From: JAMXLO01 sp036265005
GTDB lineage: Bacteria > Pseudomonadota > Alphaproteobacteria > Acetobacterales > Acetobacteraceae
Direction of reading: 5' to 3'
Assembly (NCBI GenBank): GCA_036265005.1
Contig: DATAPW010000397.1
Coordinates: forward strand, 21,572 to 85,571
Length of the DNA stretch: 64,000 bases
In this document: positions 53,344-62,763 of the stretch, piece by piece
Numbering within the stretch: the stretch's first letter is position 1
Layout: the number at the start of each line of letters is the position of its first letter
Program-made: the position numbers and the translations under genes
The notes under the pieces: model-generated
What the model was told of the DNA's origin: nothing
Databases searched by the model: none
What the model saw: only the letters and a program-made list of their open reading frames with translations

Positions 53344-54540
53344 TCAGCCGGCCAGTATGTCCGCCGCCGCGTCGGCGAGGACCTGGCACCCCAGCACGAT
53401 ATCCTGGTCCTTCGTGTCCTCGGCGTAATGATGGCTGATGCCGGCGATCGAGGGCACGAACAGCATCGCCGACTTCATCCGCTCCGCCAGCACCTGCGCG
53501 TCATGTCCCGCTCCACTCGGCATGCGCACATGCAGTCCCGGAGCATGACGCTCGGCCGCATGTTCCAACGCATCCTGGAAGCCGGCGTCCATCACTTGCG
53601 GTACCGATCGGCCGCGCTCTGAAATGGTCACCGTGCATGGACCGCGTGTCGCCTCTGCCACCAGCGCCTCCAGTTCGCGCTCAAGTGTCGCCAACAGCGT
53701 GGGATCGGTGTCGCGGAACTGGAACAGCATTTCCGCGCGGCCCGGCACGATACTCGGCGCGCCGGGATCGAGCGTGATGCGCCCCGTGGTCCATACCGTG
53801 CGGGGTCCTGCCACTTGAGGAAACCGCTGATAGATCGCCGCCGCCAAATGCACCAGCGCAACGCCTGCATCCTTGCGAATGGCCATGCGCGTGGTGCCGG
53901 CGTGGTTCTGCACACCCTCGAACACGATGCGGAAGCGATGGCTGCCGACGATGGCAGTGACGATGCCGATGCGCAGGCCGGCATCCTCCAGCGCCGCGCC
54001 CTGCTCGATATGTGCCTCGAGGTAGCCGCGATAACGCGCCGGATCGACCACGGCGCGTGGACGATCGGCGAAGCCGGCGTGCCGCAACGCCTCGCGCAAC
54101 GTGGTGCCCTCACGATTGCGGCACGCATCGATCTCGGCTTCGGGCAGCAGGCCGCAGAACGAACGGCTGCCGATGAAGGAACCGAAATGTCCTTCCTCAT
54201 CCGCCCAGGCCGCGACATCGATGCCGCCGCCAAGCGTCCGTGCGACCTCAAGGCCGTAGATCACACCCAGAGCGCCATCCAGCCAGCCGGCATGCGGCTG
54301 GGTCTCGACGTGGCTGCCGAGCAGCAGGTGCGGACCATCGCCGCGCGCACGCCCGATGACATTGCCGATGCCGTCGATCTCCGGATCGAGACCGGCCTCG
54401 GTCATGCGCGCCGCGAGCCAGTGGCGCGATTCGACATCCTCGGGCGAGTAGGTCGGCCGATGTACGCCGGTCTTGTACGCGCCGATCTTCGCCAGAGTGC
54501 GCAGGTCGCGAAGCAGTCGTTCACCACTGATATTGGGCAT
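53344..54540 (-). CDS. M20-family amidase (hydantoinase/carbamoylase type)
   Basis: 398-residue zinc amidohydrolase of the M20 family. The metal-ligand set is in order: GSHVETQPHAG, LDGALGVI, WADEEGHFGS, EAHIEQGAAL and ISHHYAEDT near the end; the lid domain holds VEGVQNHAGTTRM-type residues (FEGVQNHAGTTRM). Family enzymes cleave N-carbamoyl amino acids, allantoate or ureido compounds. The ATG at 54540 is preceded by GGAGG at 4 bases; upstream in-frame codons lack a site. It lies downstream of a peptide-type binding protein gene on the same strand (164 bases), which may supply its substrate. Confidence 0.9.
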   Translation of the reverse strand: MPNISGERLLRDLRTLAKIGAYKTGVHRPTYSPEDVESRHWLAARMTEAGLDPEIDGIGNVIGRARGDGPHLLLGSHVETQPHAGWLDGALGVIYGLEVARTLGGGIDVAAWADEEGHFGSFIGSRSFCGLLPEAEIDACRNREGTTLREALRHAGFADRPRAVVDPARYRGYLEAHIEQGAALEDAGLRIGIVTAIVGSHRFRIVFEGVQNHAGTTRMAIRKDAGVALVHLAAAIYQRFPQVAGPRTVWTTGRITLDPGAPSIVPGRAEMLFQFRDTDPTLLATLERELEALVAEATRGPCTVTISERGRSVPQVMDAGFQDALEHAAERHAPGLHVRMPSGAGHDAQVLAERMKSAMLFVPSIAGISHHYAEDTKDQDIVLGCQVLADAAADILAG

Positions 54541-54704
54541 CCAGCCTCCGCAGGCCACCCCGATCGGGTCGGCCACTTAACGACAATCTGGCACGTATCG
54601 TGGTTCAGACGATCATGGTCGGCAAGGTGGCGTCCCGGCTGTTAGCACCTGCGCACTGGCCGCGATCCACGCGAGCGCCTGAACGACGGGGAGGCTGCTG
54701 CCGC

Positions 54705-56186
54705 TCACGGCGCAAGCGTCATGCCTTGCGGCCGGATCAAGCCGTCAGGCGTCGGCGTGAACCCGGACACCTTGTCGGACAGCGCCCATAGCCACTTCGC
54801 ATGGTACAGCACGAGCTGCGGACGATCCGCGACATAGATGGCCACAAGCTGCCGATACAGCGCCTGGCGCTGGGCCACATCGGTGACGCCGCGCGCCCGC
54901 GCCAGCAGATTGTCGAATGCCGGATTGCAGTATTTGCCCCAGTTCAGGAAGCCGTCGCAGGCGAGCCAGATCGCGACGTTGCCATCCGGGTCCGGCCTGC
55001 CGCTCCAGATGACGATGGTAGCCTGGTAATTGCCTGCTCGCCCTGCGGCGATCAGCGCATTGGCCTCGGCCGATTGCAGCTTGATGTCGAACCCGGCCTC
55101 GGCCGCCATCGATTGGATCACCTGGCCGACCTGCTGCTCCACCGGGCTGTTGCCGATCAGGATGGTGAAGGTCGGATGCTCCTGTCCGGCGTCCTTGAGC
55201 AGGGACCTCGCCTTGGCCAGGTCACGCGCCGGCACGGGATAGTCGGGATCCCAATAGCGGCTGCTCGGCGCCTCGAACTGGTTCGATGGAATGAACTGGC
55301 CGTCGAACACCACCTGGTTCAGCACCGAGCGGTCCATCGCCGCTTCCAGTGCCGCTCGTACCCGGCCGTCCTTCAGCGGACTGTCCGGCGCAGCCAGGTT
55401 GATGCTCATCGAATAGTAAGCCAAGGCCGGCTCGCTGATCAGCGTCAGCTTCGGGTTCTTCTTGACGGTGGCCACATCGGTCGGTCCCAGCCGCTCCACC
55501 ATATCGAGCTGCCCGGCCTGCAGGTTCACCAGTCGAACTGTCGTGTCGGGGATCGGCTGATACACGATGCGGTCCAGTTTGATCGCGGCAGCATTCCAGT
55601 AACCGGGAAAGCGATCGACCACGATGCGATCCTGCGCCACGCGCTCGCTGAGCTTGAATGGTCCGGCACAGGGCAGGTCGGGCGTCACGTCGCGACCCAG
55701 CGCTTTCGGCGAGATCATCATGCCGGCGCGATCCGCCAGCACGGCGACCAGCGGCGCGTAAGGCTGCGCCAGATGCAGCCGAACCGTGTGCGGATCGACG
55801 ATTTCCACCGACGACACCGGCTTCAGCTCGCCCTTCCGCAAGCTTTCCGGTGCACTGCGGTAACGCTCCAGGTTGGCCTTCACCGCATCGGCGGTCATCG
55901 CCTCGCCGTCCTGGAACCTGACCCCGTCACGCAGCACCACAGTCAGCGCCAGGTTGTCCGGTGACCACGTCCACGACGTGGCAAGCTGCGGTACGAAATT
56001 GTTCTGCGCGTCGATGTCCACCAGCTTGTCGCACACCGCTGCGAATACCACGCGGCCGACGAAGCTGCCGCCGCGTGCCGGATCCAACGCGTCGGGATCC
56101 TCGTTGAGTCCGATGCGGAGCGTCGCCGCCGGCGCCGAACCGGCCAATATGAGCAGCCCAAGGCAAGCCGCAGCGACACGGCGCAT
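54705..56186 (-). CDS. Peptide/nickel-type ABC binding protein (SBP_bac_5)
   Basis: 493-residue periplasmic binding protein with a Sec signal (MRRVAAACLGLLILAGSAPA). TLRIGLNEDPDALDPARGG begins the mature fold, and DGVRFQDGEAMTADAV, GAGPFKL-like CAGPFKL, and DLAKARSLLKDAG are SBP_bac_5 hallmarks. ATG at 56186 has GGAGG at 5 bases. It is not accompanied by permease or ATPase genes, so it either uses an unlinked transporter or supplies ligand in another way. The nearby M20 amidase suggests a carbamoyl- or acyl-amino-acid ligand. Confidence 0.9.
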   Translation of the reverse strand: MRRVAAACLGLLILAGSAPAATLRIGLNEDPDALDPARGGSFVGRVVFAAVCDKLVDIDAQNNFVPQLATSWTWSPDNLALTVVLRDGVRFQDGEAMTADAVKANLERYRSAPESLRKGELKPVSSVEIVDPHTVRLHLAQPYAPLVAVLADRAGMMISPKALGRDVTPDLPCAGPFKLSERVAQDRIVVDRFPGYWNAAAIKLDRIVYQPIPDTTVRLVNLQAGQLDMVERLGPTDVATVKKNPKLTLISEPALAYYSMSINLAAPDSPLKDGRVRAALEAAMDRSVLNQVVFDGQFIPSNQFEAPSSRYWDPDYPVPARDLAKARSLLKDAGQEHPTFTILIGNSPVEQQVGQVIQSMAAEAGFDIKLQSAEANALIAAGRAGNYQATIVIWSGRPDPDGNVAIWLACDGFLNWGKYCNPAFDNLLARARGVTDVAQRQALYRQLVAIYVADRPQLVLYHAKWLWALSDKVSGFTPTPDGLIRPQGMTLAP

Positions 56187-56370
56187 GATGGCCTCCATGA
56201 TTGATGGCCCGATGCTGCCGCAACGAGGCGTGCCCGGCCAGAGGTGACCTTGCCAGGCCCCGCTCATCAAGAGCGGACAGATTGCGCACCCTGGAGATTG
56301 CCGGGAACGCACCCTATCTGCACGTGCGCGACATCGAACATCCGGACCACAACACGGAAATGGAAAATAA

Positions 56371-57012
56371 ATGTCCATCCAACTCGGCCAGATAGCGCCT
56401 GATTTCGAGCAGGACTCCACCGCAGGAAAAATTCGCTTTCATGATTGGCTTGGCAATTCCTGGGGCGTTCTGTTCAGCCACCCGAAGGATTACACGCCGG
56501 TGTGCACCACCGAGCTGGCCGAAGTGGCACGGTTGAAGCCGGAATGGGACGAGCGCAACGTAAAGCCCATCGGGTTGTCGGTCGATCCTGCCAACAGCCA
56601 TGCCGGCTGGGCCAAGGATATCGAGGAGACCCAGGGCCAGGTACTGAATTTCCCGGTGATCGCCGATGCCGATCGCAGGGTTTCTGATCTCTACGGCATG
56701 GTGCATCCCGAAGCGGACCCATCCATCACCGTCCGTACCGTGTTCGTCATAGATCCCAACAAGAAGGTGCGGCTGATGCTGACCTACCCGCCCAGCACGG
56801 GACGCAACTTCGACGAAATCCTGCGGGTGATCGACAGCCTGCAACTCACCGACGCGCACAAGGTCGCTACGCCGGTGAACTGGACCGACGGGCAGCCGGT
56901 CATCATCGTGCCCAGCCTGTCGAACGAGGAGGCGAAGCGGCGTTTTCCCGGCGGCTGGAAGGAACTGAAGCCTTATCTCCGCATGGTCGAGCAGCCGCCA
57001 CTGCCGAGATAG
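56371..57012 (+). CDS. 1-Cys peroxiredoxin (Prx6 type)
   Basis: Reduces peroxides using one active-site cysteine. The 213-residue product has the catalytic motif PVCTTE with Cys45, preceded by LFSHPKDYT, and the C-terminal domain with PSTGRNFDEILRVIDSLQL and PGGWKELKPYLR typical of the Prx6 subgroup. No resolving cysteine is seen. It lies upstream of the phosphate operon on the same strand, but the 140-base gap with a PHO box makes a separate transcript likely. Confidence 0.94.
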   Translation: MSIQLGQIAPDFEQDSTAGKIRFHDWLGNSWGVLFSHPKDYTPVCTTELAEVARLKPEWDERNVKPIGLSVDPANSHAGWAKDIEETQGQVLNFPVIADADRRVSDLYGMVHPEADPSITVRTVFVIDPNKKVRLMLTYPPSTGRNFDEILRVIDSLQLTDAHKVATPVNWTDGQPVIIVPSLSNEEAKRRFPGGWKELKPYLRMVEQPPLPR

Positions 57013-57060
57013 CTGCCCGTGAGCGGTAACCGGTCGCCACGGGTCGTCACCAGGCAGCCA

Positions 57061-57079
57061 CTGTCATCGAACCTTCACA
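57061..57079 (+). promoter_or_regulatory. PHO box upstream of pstS
   Basis: CTGTCAT-CGAA-CCTTCACA matches the PhoB direct repeat CTGTCAT-n4-CTGTCAC with changes only in the second half. It lies 74 bases before the pstS start, and TACAGT about 12 bases beyond could be the -10. PhoB itself is encoded at the end of this operon. Confidence 0.75.
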
Positions 57080-57152
57080 AATCTGCAATCTTACAGTCGC
57101 ACCCTCGCCCTAGGTTCCGGCCCGACGGGAGACAAGACTCGGAGAGAAATTA

Positions 57153-58169
57153 ATGAAAACTGCTATCACCGCTCTGGCCATCGGCCTGGCCGGCTTCGGA
57201 ATTGCGCGCGCCGAGACCCAGATCACCGGCGCCGGCTCCACCTTTGCGGCACCGATCTATTCGAAATGGGGCGATGCATCGAGCGCCGCCACCGGTATCA
57301 AGCTGAACTACCAGGCGATCGGCTCGGGAGCCGGCATCAACCAGATCAACAACCGGACGGTGGACTTCGGCGCCTCCGACATGCCGGTGGCCGCCGACCA
57401 GCTCGCCGCCCACAAGCTGATGCAGTTCCCCACCGTGATCGGTGGCGTGGACATCATCGTCAACCTCCCGGACGTGAAGCCAAACGAACTGAAGCTCACG
57501 GGCGAGCTGCTGGCCGACATCTACCTCGGCAAAATCACCAAGTGGAACGACCCCAAGCTGGTCGAGATGAACCACGGCATAAAGCTGCCCAACCTGGCAA
57601 TCGCACCGGTCTATCGTGCCGATGGCTCGGGCACGACCTTCGTCTACACCGACTATTTGTCGATGGTCAGCCCGGACTGGAAATCCAAGGTCGGCTCGTC
57701 CACCAGCGTGAAATGGGCGGCCGGCACCGGCGCCAAGGGTAGCGATGGCGTTTCCGGCACCGTGCACAACATCAAGGGTGGTATCGGCTACGTCGAAAGT
57801 GCGTACGCCGAGATGAACCACCTCACCACGACGCAGTTGCAGAACAAGGCCGGCAAGTTCGTCACGCCGACCATGGACAGCTACAAGGCGGCTGCCGCCA
57901 GCGCCGACTGGTCGAAGGTGCAGAACTTCGCCATCGACCTCAACGACCAGCCTGGCGACAACAGCTGGCCGATCGAGAGCGCCACATTCGTGCTGCTGCC
58001 GACCGATCCGAAGGACCCTAGTCAAAGCGCCGCAGTGAAGAAGTTCTTCGACTGGGGCTTTGCACACGGCAACGATATCGCCGTCCAACTGCTCTACATC
58101 CCGTTGCCGGAAGCCGTGCAGAACGCGGTACGGGCGGTCTGGCAGAAAGAAGTGCCAGGCACCATGTAA
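57153..58169 (+). CDS. pstS: Phosphate-binding protein PstS
   Basis: Periplasmic phosphate-binding protein, 338 residues, with a Sec signal (1-20, ending IARA). The ligand motifs ITGAGSTFAAPIYSKW at the mature start, FGASDMPV, and RADGSGTTFVYTDYL, along with KGGIGYVE, are PstS hallmarks. It is the first gene of the operon and preceded by a PHO box. A ribosome site GGAGAG is 7 bases before ATG. Confidence 0.97.
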   Translation: MKTAITALAIGLAGFGIARAETQITGAGSTFAAPIYSKWGDASSAATGIKLNYQAIGSGAGINQINNRTVDFGASDMPVAADQLAAHKLMQFPTVIGGVDIIVNLPDVKPNELKLTGELLADIYLGKITKWNDPKLVEMNHGIKLPNLAIAPVYRADGSGTTFVYTDYLSMVSPDWKSKVGSSTSVKWAAGTGAKGSDGVSGTVHNIKGGIGYVESAYAEMNHLTTTQLQNKAGKFVTPTMDSYKAAAASADWSKVQNFAIDLNDQPGDNSWPIESATFVLLPTDPKDPSQSAAVKKFFDWGFAHGNDIAVQLLYIPLPEAVQNAVRAVWQKEVPGTM

Positions 58170-58179
58170 TCGGCCGACC

Positions 58180-59139
58180 GTGCAGCAATCCGCCGTTCTG
58201 TCCGCCCAAACCAGCCGCCGGAGCTATCATGTCGGCGATGCGGTATTCGCAGCACTGGCGCGTGGCTCCGGCGCGTTCGTGCTGGTACTGCTTGGCAGCC
58301 TGATCCTGACACTGTTCTGGGGCGGACTGCCGGCATTTCGCCAGTTCGGCCCGGGCTTCATCGCCTCGACCGACTGGGACCCGGTACAGCAGGTATTCGG
58401 CGCCGCCGTCTCGATCTACGGCACGCTGGTCACCTCCGTGCTGGCGCTGGCGTTTGCCGTGCCGGTCGCATTCGGCATCGCCTTCTACCTCACCGAACTG
58501 GCGCCTGCATGGCTGCGCCGCCCGGTCGGCACCGCGATCGAACTGCTCGCCGCGGTGCCATCCATCATCTACGGCATGTGGGGTTTCTTCGTGATCGTCC
58601 CGATCATGTCGCAATATATCCAGCCCTTCGTCATCGACAGCCTGGATGGCATCCCGGTGCTGGAGGACCTGTTCGCCGGCCCGCCATTCGGCACCGGCAT
58701 CTTCACCGCGTCGATCATCCTCGCGATCATGGTGGTGCCGTTCATCGCCGCCACCATGCGCGACGTGTTCGAAACCGTGCCGCCCGTCTACAAGGAATCC
58801 GCCTATGGCGTCGGCTGCACCACCTGGGAGGTGATGCGCTCGATCGTGCTGCCTTACACCCGCGTCTCGGTGGTCGGCGGCATCATGCTCGGCCTCGGCC
58901 GTGCGCTGGGTGAGACCATGGCGGTCACCTTCGTGATCGGCAACACCGACCGCATCGCCACCAGCCTGTTCGGTCCGGGCAACACCATCGCGTCCATTGT
59001 CGCACTCGAGTTTCCCGAAAGCCCCGCCGGCAGCCTCAAGCTTTCCTCATTGCTTGCCCTCGGCTTCATCCTGTTCGTGATCTCGTTCATCGTGCTGGCG
59101 ATCTCGCGCCTGCTGCTGAAGCCGCGGCTGAAGGTCTGA
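58180..59139 (+). CDS. pstC: Phosphate ABC permease PstC
   Basis: Inner-membrane subunit, 319 residues, with about six helices. It contains WGGLPAFRQFGPGF, LLAAVPSIIYGMWGFFVI, KESAYGVGCTTWEV and ALGETMAVTFVIGN, the last being the PstC signature. The start is put at GTG 58180, 10 bases after the pstS stop; longer upstream readings would overlap pstS and add unlike residues. Ribosome site is weak. Confidence 0.93.
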   Translation: MQQSAVLSAQTSRRSYHVGDAVFAALARGSGAFVLVLLGSLILTLFWGGLPAFRQFGPGFIASTDWDPVQQVFGAAVSIYGTLVTSVLALAFAVPVAFGIAFYLTELAPAWLRRPVGTAIELLAAVPSIIYGMWGFFVIVPIMSQYIQPFVIDSLDGIPVLEDLFAGPPFGTGIFTASIILAIMVVPFIAATMRDVFETVPPVYKESAYGVGCTTWEVMRSIVLPYTRVSVVGGIMLGLGRALGETMAVTFVIGNTDRIATSLFGPGNTIASIVALEFPESPAGSLKLSSLLALGFILFVISFIVLAISRLLLKPRLKV

Positions 59140-59141
59140 CG

Positions 59142-60041
59142 ATGAGCGCAACCACCACCATGCGCACATTGCCGGGCCCGGCAAAGAACCAGGCGGTGTC
59201 ACGCGCCCTCGGGCGGCGACGCTACCGGATGAACCGGTTGGTCAAGGTGCTCTGCGTGGCTGCGACAGTGCTCGGCATCCTGCTGCTGGCATCGATCCTG
59301 CTGACACTGGTCTGGCGCGGTGCCGCCGGGCTTTCGGTGTCGGTGTTCACCCAATCCACCCGGCCGCCAGGCTCCAATGGCGGCCTGCTCAACGCCATCG
59401 TCGGGACGCTGATCCAGACCGGCATCGGCACGCTGGTCGGCACGCCGATCGGCCTGATGGTGGGGACCTATCTCGCCGAGTACGGCCGCAACTCGGCGAT
59501 GGCGAACGCCGTCCGCTTCGTCTCCGACGTGCTGCTGTCGGCTCCGTCGATCCTGATCGGGCTGTTCATCTACCAGCTTTGCGTAGAGCCGTTCGGCGGC
59601 TTCTCCGGCATCGCCGGCTGCCTGGCGCTCGCGGTCATCGTGATCCCCATCGTCGTGCGCACCACCGAGGACATGCTGCAGCTCATCGCGCCAAGCCTGC
59701 GCGAGGCCGCGGTGGCTCTCGGCGCGCCGAAGTGGAAGGTGATCGTGCTGATCTGCTATCGCGCGGCAAAGGATGGCATCGTGACGGGCATCCTGCTCGC
59801 GGTGGCACGCATTGCCGGCGAAACCGCGCCGCTGCTGTTCACCAGCCTGGGCAACCTCAACTGGTCGATCAGCCTCGCCCAGCCGATGGCAAGCCTGCCG
59901 GTCACCATCTATCAGTACGCCGGCTCTGCCTTCGAGGACTGGGTCCAGCTTGCCTGGGTCGGCGCCCTGTTGATCACCGTCGGCGTGCTGGCTACCAACA
60001 TATTGGCGCGGGTCGCCCTGCGCGGCAGGAGAGCATCGTGA
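59142..60041 (+). CDS. pstA: Phosphate ABC permease PstA
   Basis: 299-residue membrane subunit with about six helices. GGLLNAIVGTLIQTGIG, APSILIGLFIYQL, PIVVRTTEDMLQLIAPSLREAAVALGAPKWKV and RIAGETAPLLFTSLGN are PstA signatures. It starts two bases after the pstC stop, and its stop overlaps the pstB GTG start, so expression is coupled. Confidence 0.95.
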   Translation: MSATTTMRTLPGPAKNQAVSRALGRRRYRMNRLVKVLCVAATVLGILLLASILLTLVWRGAAGLSVSVFTQSTRPPGSNGGLLNAIVGTLIQTGIGTLVGTPIGLMVGTYLAEYGRNSAMANAVRFVSDVLLSAPSILIGLFIYQLCVEPFGGFSGIAGCLALAVIVIPIVVRTTEDMLQLIAPSLREAAVALGAPKWKVIVLICYRAAKDGIVTGILLAVARIAGETAPLLFTSLGNLNWSISLAQPMASLPVTIYQYAGSAFEDWVQLAWVGALLITVGVLATNILARVALRGRRAS

Positions 60042-60871
60042 GCGAGGCAATGAGCCGAACCCAGGATCAGCAGGCCAATTTCGGTGGGATGCACGCACGT
60101 TCGAATTCCAACCTGAACGAGACGCGCATCTCGATCCGCAACCTGGATTTCTACTACGGCAGCAACCAGGCGCTGAAGCATATCAACCTGGATTTCCCGA
60201 ACCGCCAGGTCACCGGCATGATCGGACCCTCCGGTTGCGGCAAGTCCACGTTGCTGCGCGTGCTGAACCGGATGTACGACCTGTACCCCGGCCAGCGCGC
60301 CACCGGCGAGGTGCTGATCGACGGCGAGAACATCATCGACCCATCCGTCGATCTGAACGCCCTGCGCGCGCGGATCGGCATGGTGTTCCAGAAGCCGACG
60401 CCATTTCCCATGACGATTTACGACAACATCGCGTTCGGCGTGAAACTGCACGAGAAGCTGTCGAAGGCGGAGATGGACGAGCGCGTGGAATGGTCGCTGA
60501 CCCGCGGCGCGCTGTGGGGCGAGGTGAAGGACCGGCTGAACACCTCCGCCATGGGATTGTCGGGCGGCCAGCAGCAGCGGCTGTGCATCGCACGCACCAT
60601 CGCGGTGCGCCCCGAGGTGATCCTGCTCGACGAACCGACCAGCGCGCTCGATCCGATCAGCACACTGAAGATCGAGGAGCTGATCGACGAATTGAAGAAC
60701 GATTTCACCATCGCCATCGTCACGCACAACATGCAGCAGGCCGCGCGCTGCGCCGACCAGGTGGCGTTCTTCTACCTCGGCGAGATGGTGGAGGTCGCGC
60801 CCGCCGGGCAGATGTTCACCGCGCCCAAGGAACGCCGCACCCAGGAATACATCACCGGCCGCTTCGGCTGA
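60038..60871 (+). CDS. pstB: Phosphate ABC ATPase PstB
   Basis: 277-residue ATPase. Walker A GPSGCGKSTLL, the Q-loop region GMVFQKPTPFPMTIYDN, signature LSGGQQQRLCIARTI and Walker B VILLDEPTSALDP are present, and the insertion between them (RGALWGEVKDRL) is specific to PstB. The start GTG at 60038 overlaps the pstA stop and follows AGGAGA; an ATG at 60050 is the alternative. Confidence 0.96.
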   Translation: MSEAMSRTQDQQANFGGMHARSNSNLNETRISIRNLDFYYGSNQALKHINLDFPNRQVTGMIGPSGCGKSTLLRVLNRMYDLYPGQRATGEVLIDGENIIDPSVDLNALRARIGMVFQKPTPFPMTIYDNIAFGVKLHEKLSKAEMDERVEWSLTRGALWGEVKDRLNTSAMGLSGGQQQRLCIARTIAVRPEVILLDEPTSALDPISTLKIEELIDELKNDFTIAIVTHNMQQAARCADQVAFFYLGEMVEVAPAGQMFTAPKERRTQEYITGRFG

Positions 60872-60885
60872 TCGCGGAGAGCAGC

Positions 60886-61605
60886 ATGTCCGACACGCCG
60901 GATCACGTCGTCAAAAGCTACGACCAGGAGCTGAAACGGCTGCGCAACATGATGACGCAGATGGGCGGCATCGTGGAGAGCCAGGTCGCGCTCGCAGCTG
61001 AAGCGATCATGCATCGCGACGCCGCGTCCGCGACGCGCGTGGTGGAAGAAGACCCAAAGGTCGACGCGCTGGAGCGCGAAGTCGAGGCCTTTGTGATCCG
61101 CATGCTCGCGCTGCGCCAACCGGTGGCTGCCGACCTGCGGCATATCGTCGCCGCCCTGAAGATCACCGGCGACCTCGAGCGGATCGGCGACTACGCCGCC
61201 AACGTCGCCAAGCGTTCGATCGTGCTGGCGCAATTCTCGCTGCCTTACTCGCTGGCCGGCCTGGCGCACATGGCGGTGATGGTCCAGGGGCAGCTCAAAT
61301 CGATCATCGACGCCCTTGGCGACAACGATGCCGACAAGGCAGTGGAGGTCTGGCGCTCCGATCAGGTGGTGGACGACATCTACAACGCGATCTTCCGCGA
61401 GCTGATCACCTACATGATGGAAGATCCGCGCAACATCACGCCGTGCACGCATCTGCTGTTCATCGCGAAAAACCTCGAACGCATCGGCGACCACGCCACC
61501 AACGTGGCAGAAAATCTGTATTATGCGGTGAAGGGTGAGTCGCTGCCGGATTCGCGGCCGAAGGGCGATACGTCCGCCTATGCCGTGGTGCGTCCGCGAG
61601 AATGA
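60886..61605 (+). CDS. phoU: Phosphate signalling protein PhoU
   Basis: 239-residue all-helical protein of two PhoU repeats: an N-terminal one with MTQMGGIVESQVALA and LKITGDLERIGDYAANVAKR, and a C-terminal one with LLFIAKNLERIGDHATNVAEN. The acidic E/D-x-x-R metal-binding patterns are in both. It couples the Pst transporter to the PhoR/PhoB system. ATG at 60886 has GGAGA 5 bases upstream; pstB is 14 bases before. Confidence 0.95.
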   Translation: MSDTPDHVVKSYDQELKRLRNMMTQMGGIVESQVALAAEAIMHRDAASATRVVEEDPKVDALEREVEAFVIRMLALRQPVAADLRHIVAALKITGDLERIGDYAANVAKRSIVLAQFSLPYSLAGLAHMAVMVQGQLKSIIDALGDNDADKAVEVWRSDQVVDDIYNAIFRELITYMMEDPRNITPCTHLLFIAKNLERIGDHATNVAENLYYAVKGESLPDSRPKGDTSAYAVVRPRE

Positions 61606-61622
61606 TCCACGGGAGAAGCAGA

Positions 61623-62339
61623 ATGCCTGACGGAGTTTCCAGTCTGTCCAAGCCCCTGGTCCTGGTAGTGGAGGACGAAGCCGCTCTCGTCACCATGCTG
61701 CGCTATAATTTGGAAAAGCAGGGCTTCCGTGTCGAGGAAGCCGCCGATGGCCAGGAGGCGTTGACCCGCATCGCCGAGACGCAACCCGACCTGGTTCTGC
61801 TCGACTGGATGCTGCCGCAAATGTCCGGACTGGAGGTCTGCCGCCAGATCAGGCGCCGCTCCGCAACACGCGATCTGCCGGTCATCATGGTCACCGCGCG
61901 CACCGAGGACCAGGACGCGGTGCGCGGCCTCAACACCGGCGCCGACGACTACATCACCAAGCCATTCACCATGGACGCGCTCCTGGCACGGATCAGAGCG
62001 TTGCTGCGCCGCTCGAATGCCCTGCCGGTGAAGGGGCAGCTTGCATTCCACGACATCACCATGGACCTTGCCGCGCATCGCGTGCAGCGCAACGGACGTC
62101 CGATCCATCTCGGGCCAACCGAGTTCCGGCTGCTGGAGTACTTCATGCAGCACCCACGCCGGGTGTTTTCCCGCGAGGAACTCCTGGACGCGGTCTGGGG
62201 CCCGGATATCCACGTCGAGCCGCGGACCGTGGATGTGCATATCCGCCGGCTGCGCAAGTCGATCAATGCGGCAGACGAGTTGGATATCGTGCGGACAGTG
62301 CGTGCGGCGGGTTACGCGCTGGATACCGAGCCGGTGTAG
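61623..62339 (+). CDS. phoB: Phosphate response regulator PhoB
   Basis: 238-residue OmpR/PhoB-type regulator. The receiver domain has the acidic EDE near residue 15, phospho-acceptor Asp61 in LLDWMLP, Thr in VTARTED, Lys in YITKPF; the winged-helix DNA-binding domain has LGPTEFRLLEYFM and RTVDVHIRRLRKSI. ATG 61623 with GGGAGAAG upstream is chosen over 61602, which overlaps the phoU stop. PhoR, its kinase, is not in the window. Confidence 0.95.
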   Translation: MPDGVSSLSKPLVLVVEDEAALVTMLRYNLEKQGFRVEEAADGQEALTRIAETQPDLVLLDWMLPQMSGLEVCRQIRRRSATRDLPVIMVTARTEDQDAVRGLNTGADDYITKPFTMDALLARIRALLRRSNALPVKGQLAFHDITMDLAAHRVQRNGRPIHLGPTEFRLLEYFMQHPRRVFSREELLDAVWGPDIHVEPRTVDVHIRRLRKSINAADELDIVRTVRAAGYALDTEPV

Positions 62340-62357
62340 GCGGGCGCAGCCTGATCG

Positions 62358-62739
62358 CTACACCAGCTGCGTGAAGATCAGCACCAGCCCGACCACGGAA
62401 ATCCCCCACAGACCGGTGCGCAGCCAGGGAATGCCGATCAGGTAAACCGGCGCGTAAATCAGCCGGGCCCAGAAGAACAGCTGCGCGCCCAGCGCCGTCG
62501 TGGCACTGGCCTTGCCGGTGACCTGTGCCACCAGGACCAGCGCGGCAAACAGCACAAGGCTCTCTGTTGCGGTGCGCCCGTTGGGCGCGGCCCGCCCAGC
62601 CCGCGAATTGCGGCAGGTCCCCACGGTTGCCGGCCAGGGCAGGCAGGCCGACCTGCAGCAGCGCGCCCAACACCGCGACGACCGCCTGGCCAAAGGTCAG
62701 TGCCGTCGCCCAGACCAGCAGCGTCAAATCGATCGACAT
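62358..62739 (-). pseudogene. MAPEG-family membrane protein, frameshifted
   Basis: N-terminal part (ATG 62739, MSIDLTLLVWATALTFGQ, LPQFAGWAGRAQRAHRN) and C-terminal part (ESLVLFAALVLVAQVTG, IGIPWLRTGLWGISVVGL to TAG at 62358) together make a full MAPEG-like protein, but they are in different frames. The break is at about 62575-62590, after RAHRN, where a few bases appear to be missing. The first frame would run on to 62263 with unlike residues. MAPEG proteins handle glutathione or lipid peroxides. It lies 24 bases after the MarR gene. A sequencing error is the alternative. Confidence 0.8.
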
Positions 62740-62763
62740 GGTTATTCCCTCCCCTGGTTGCGC

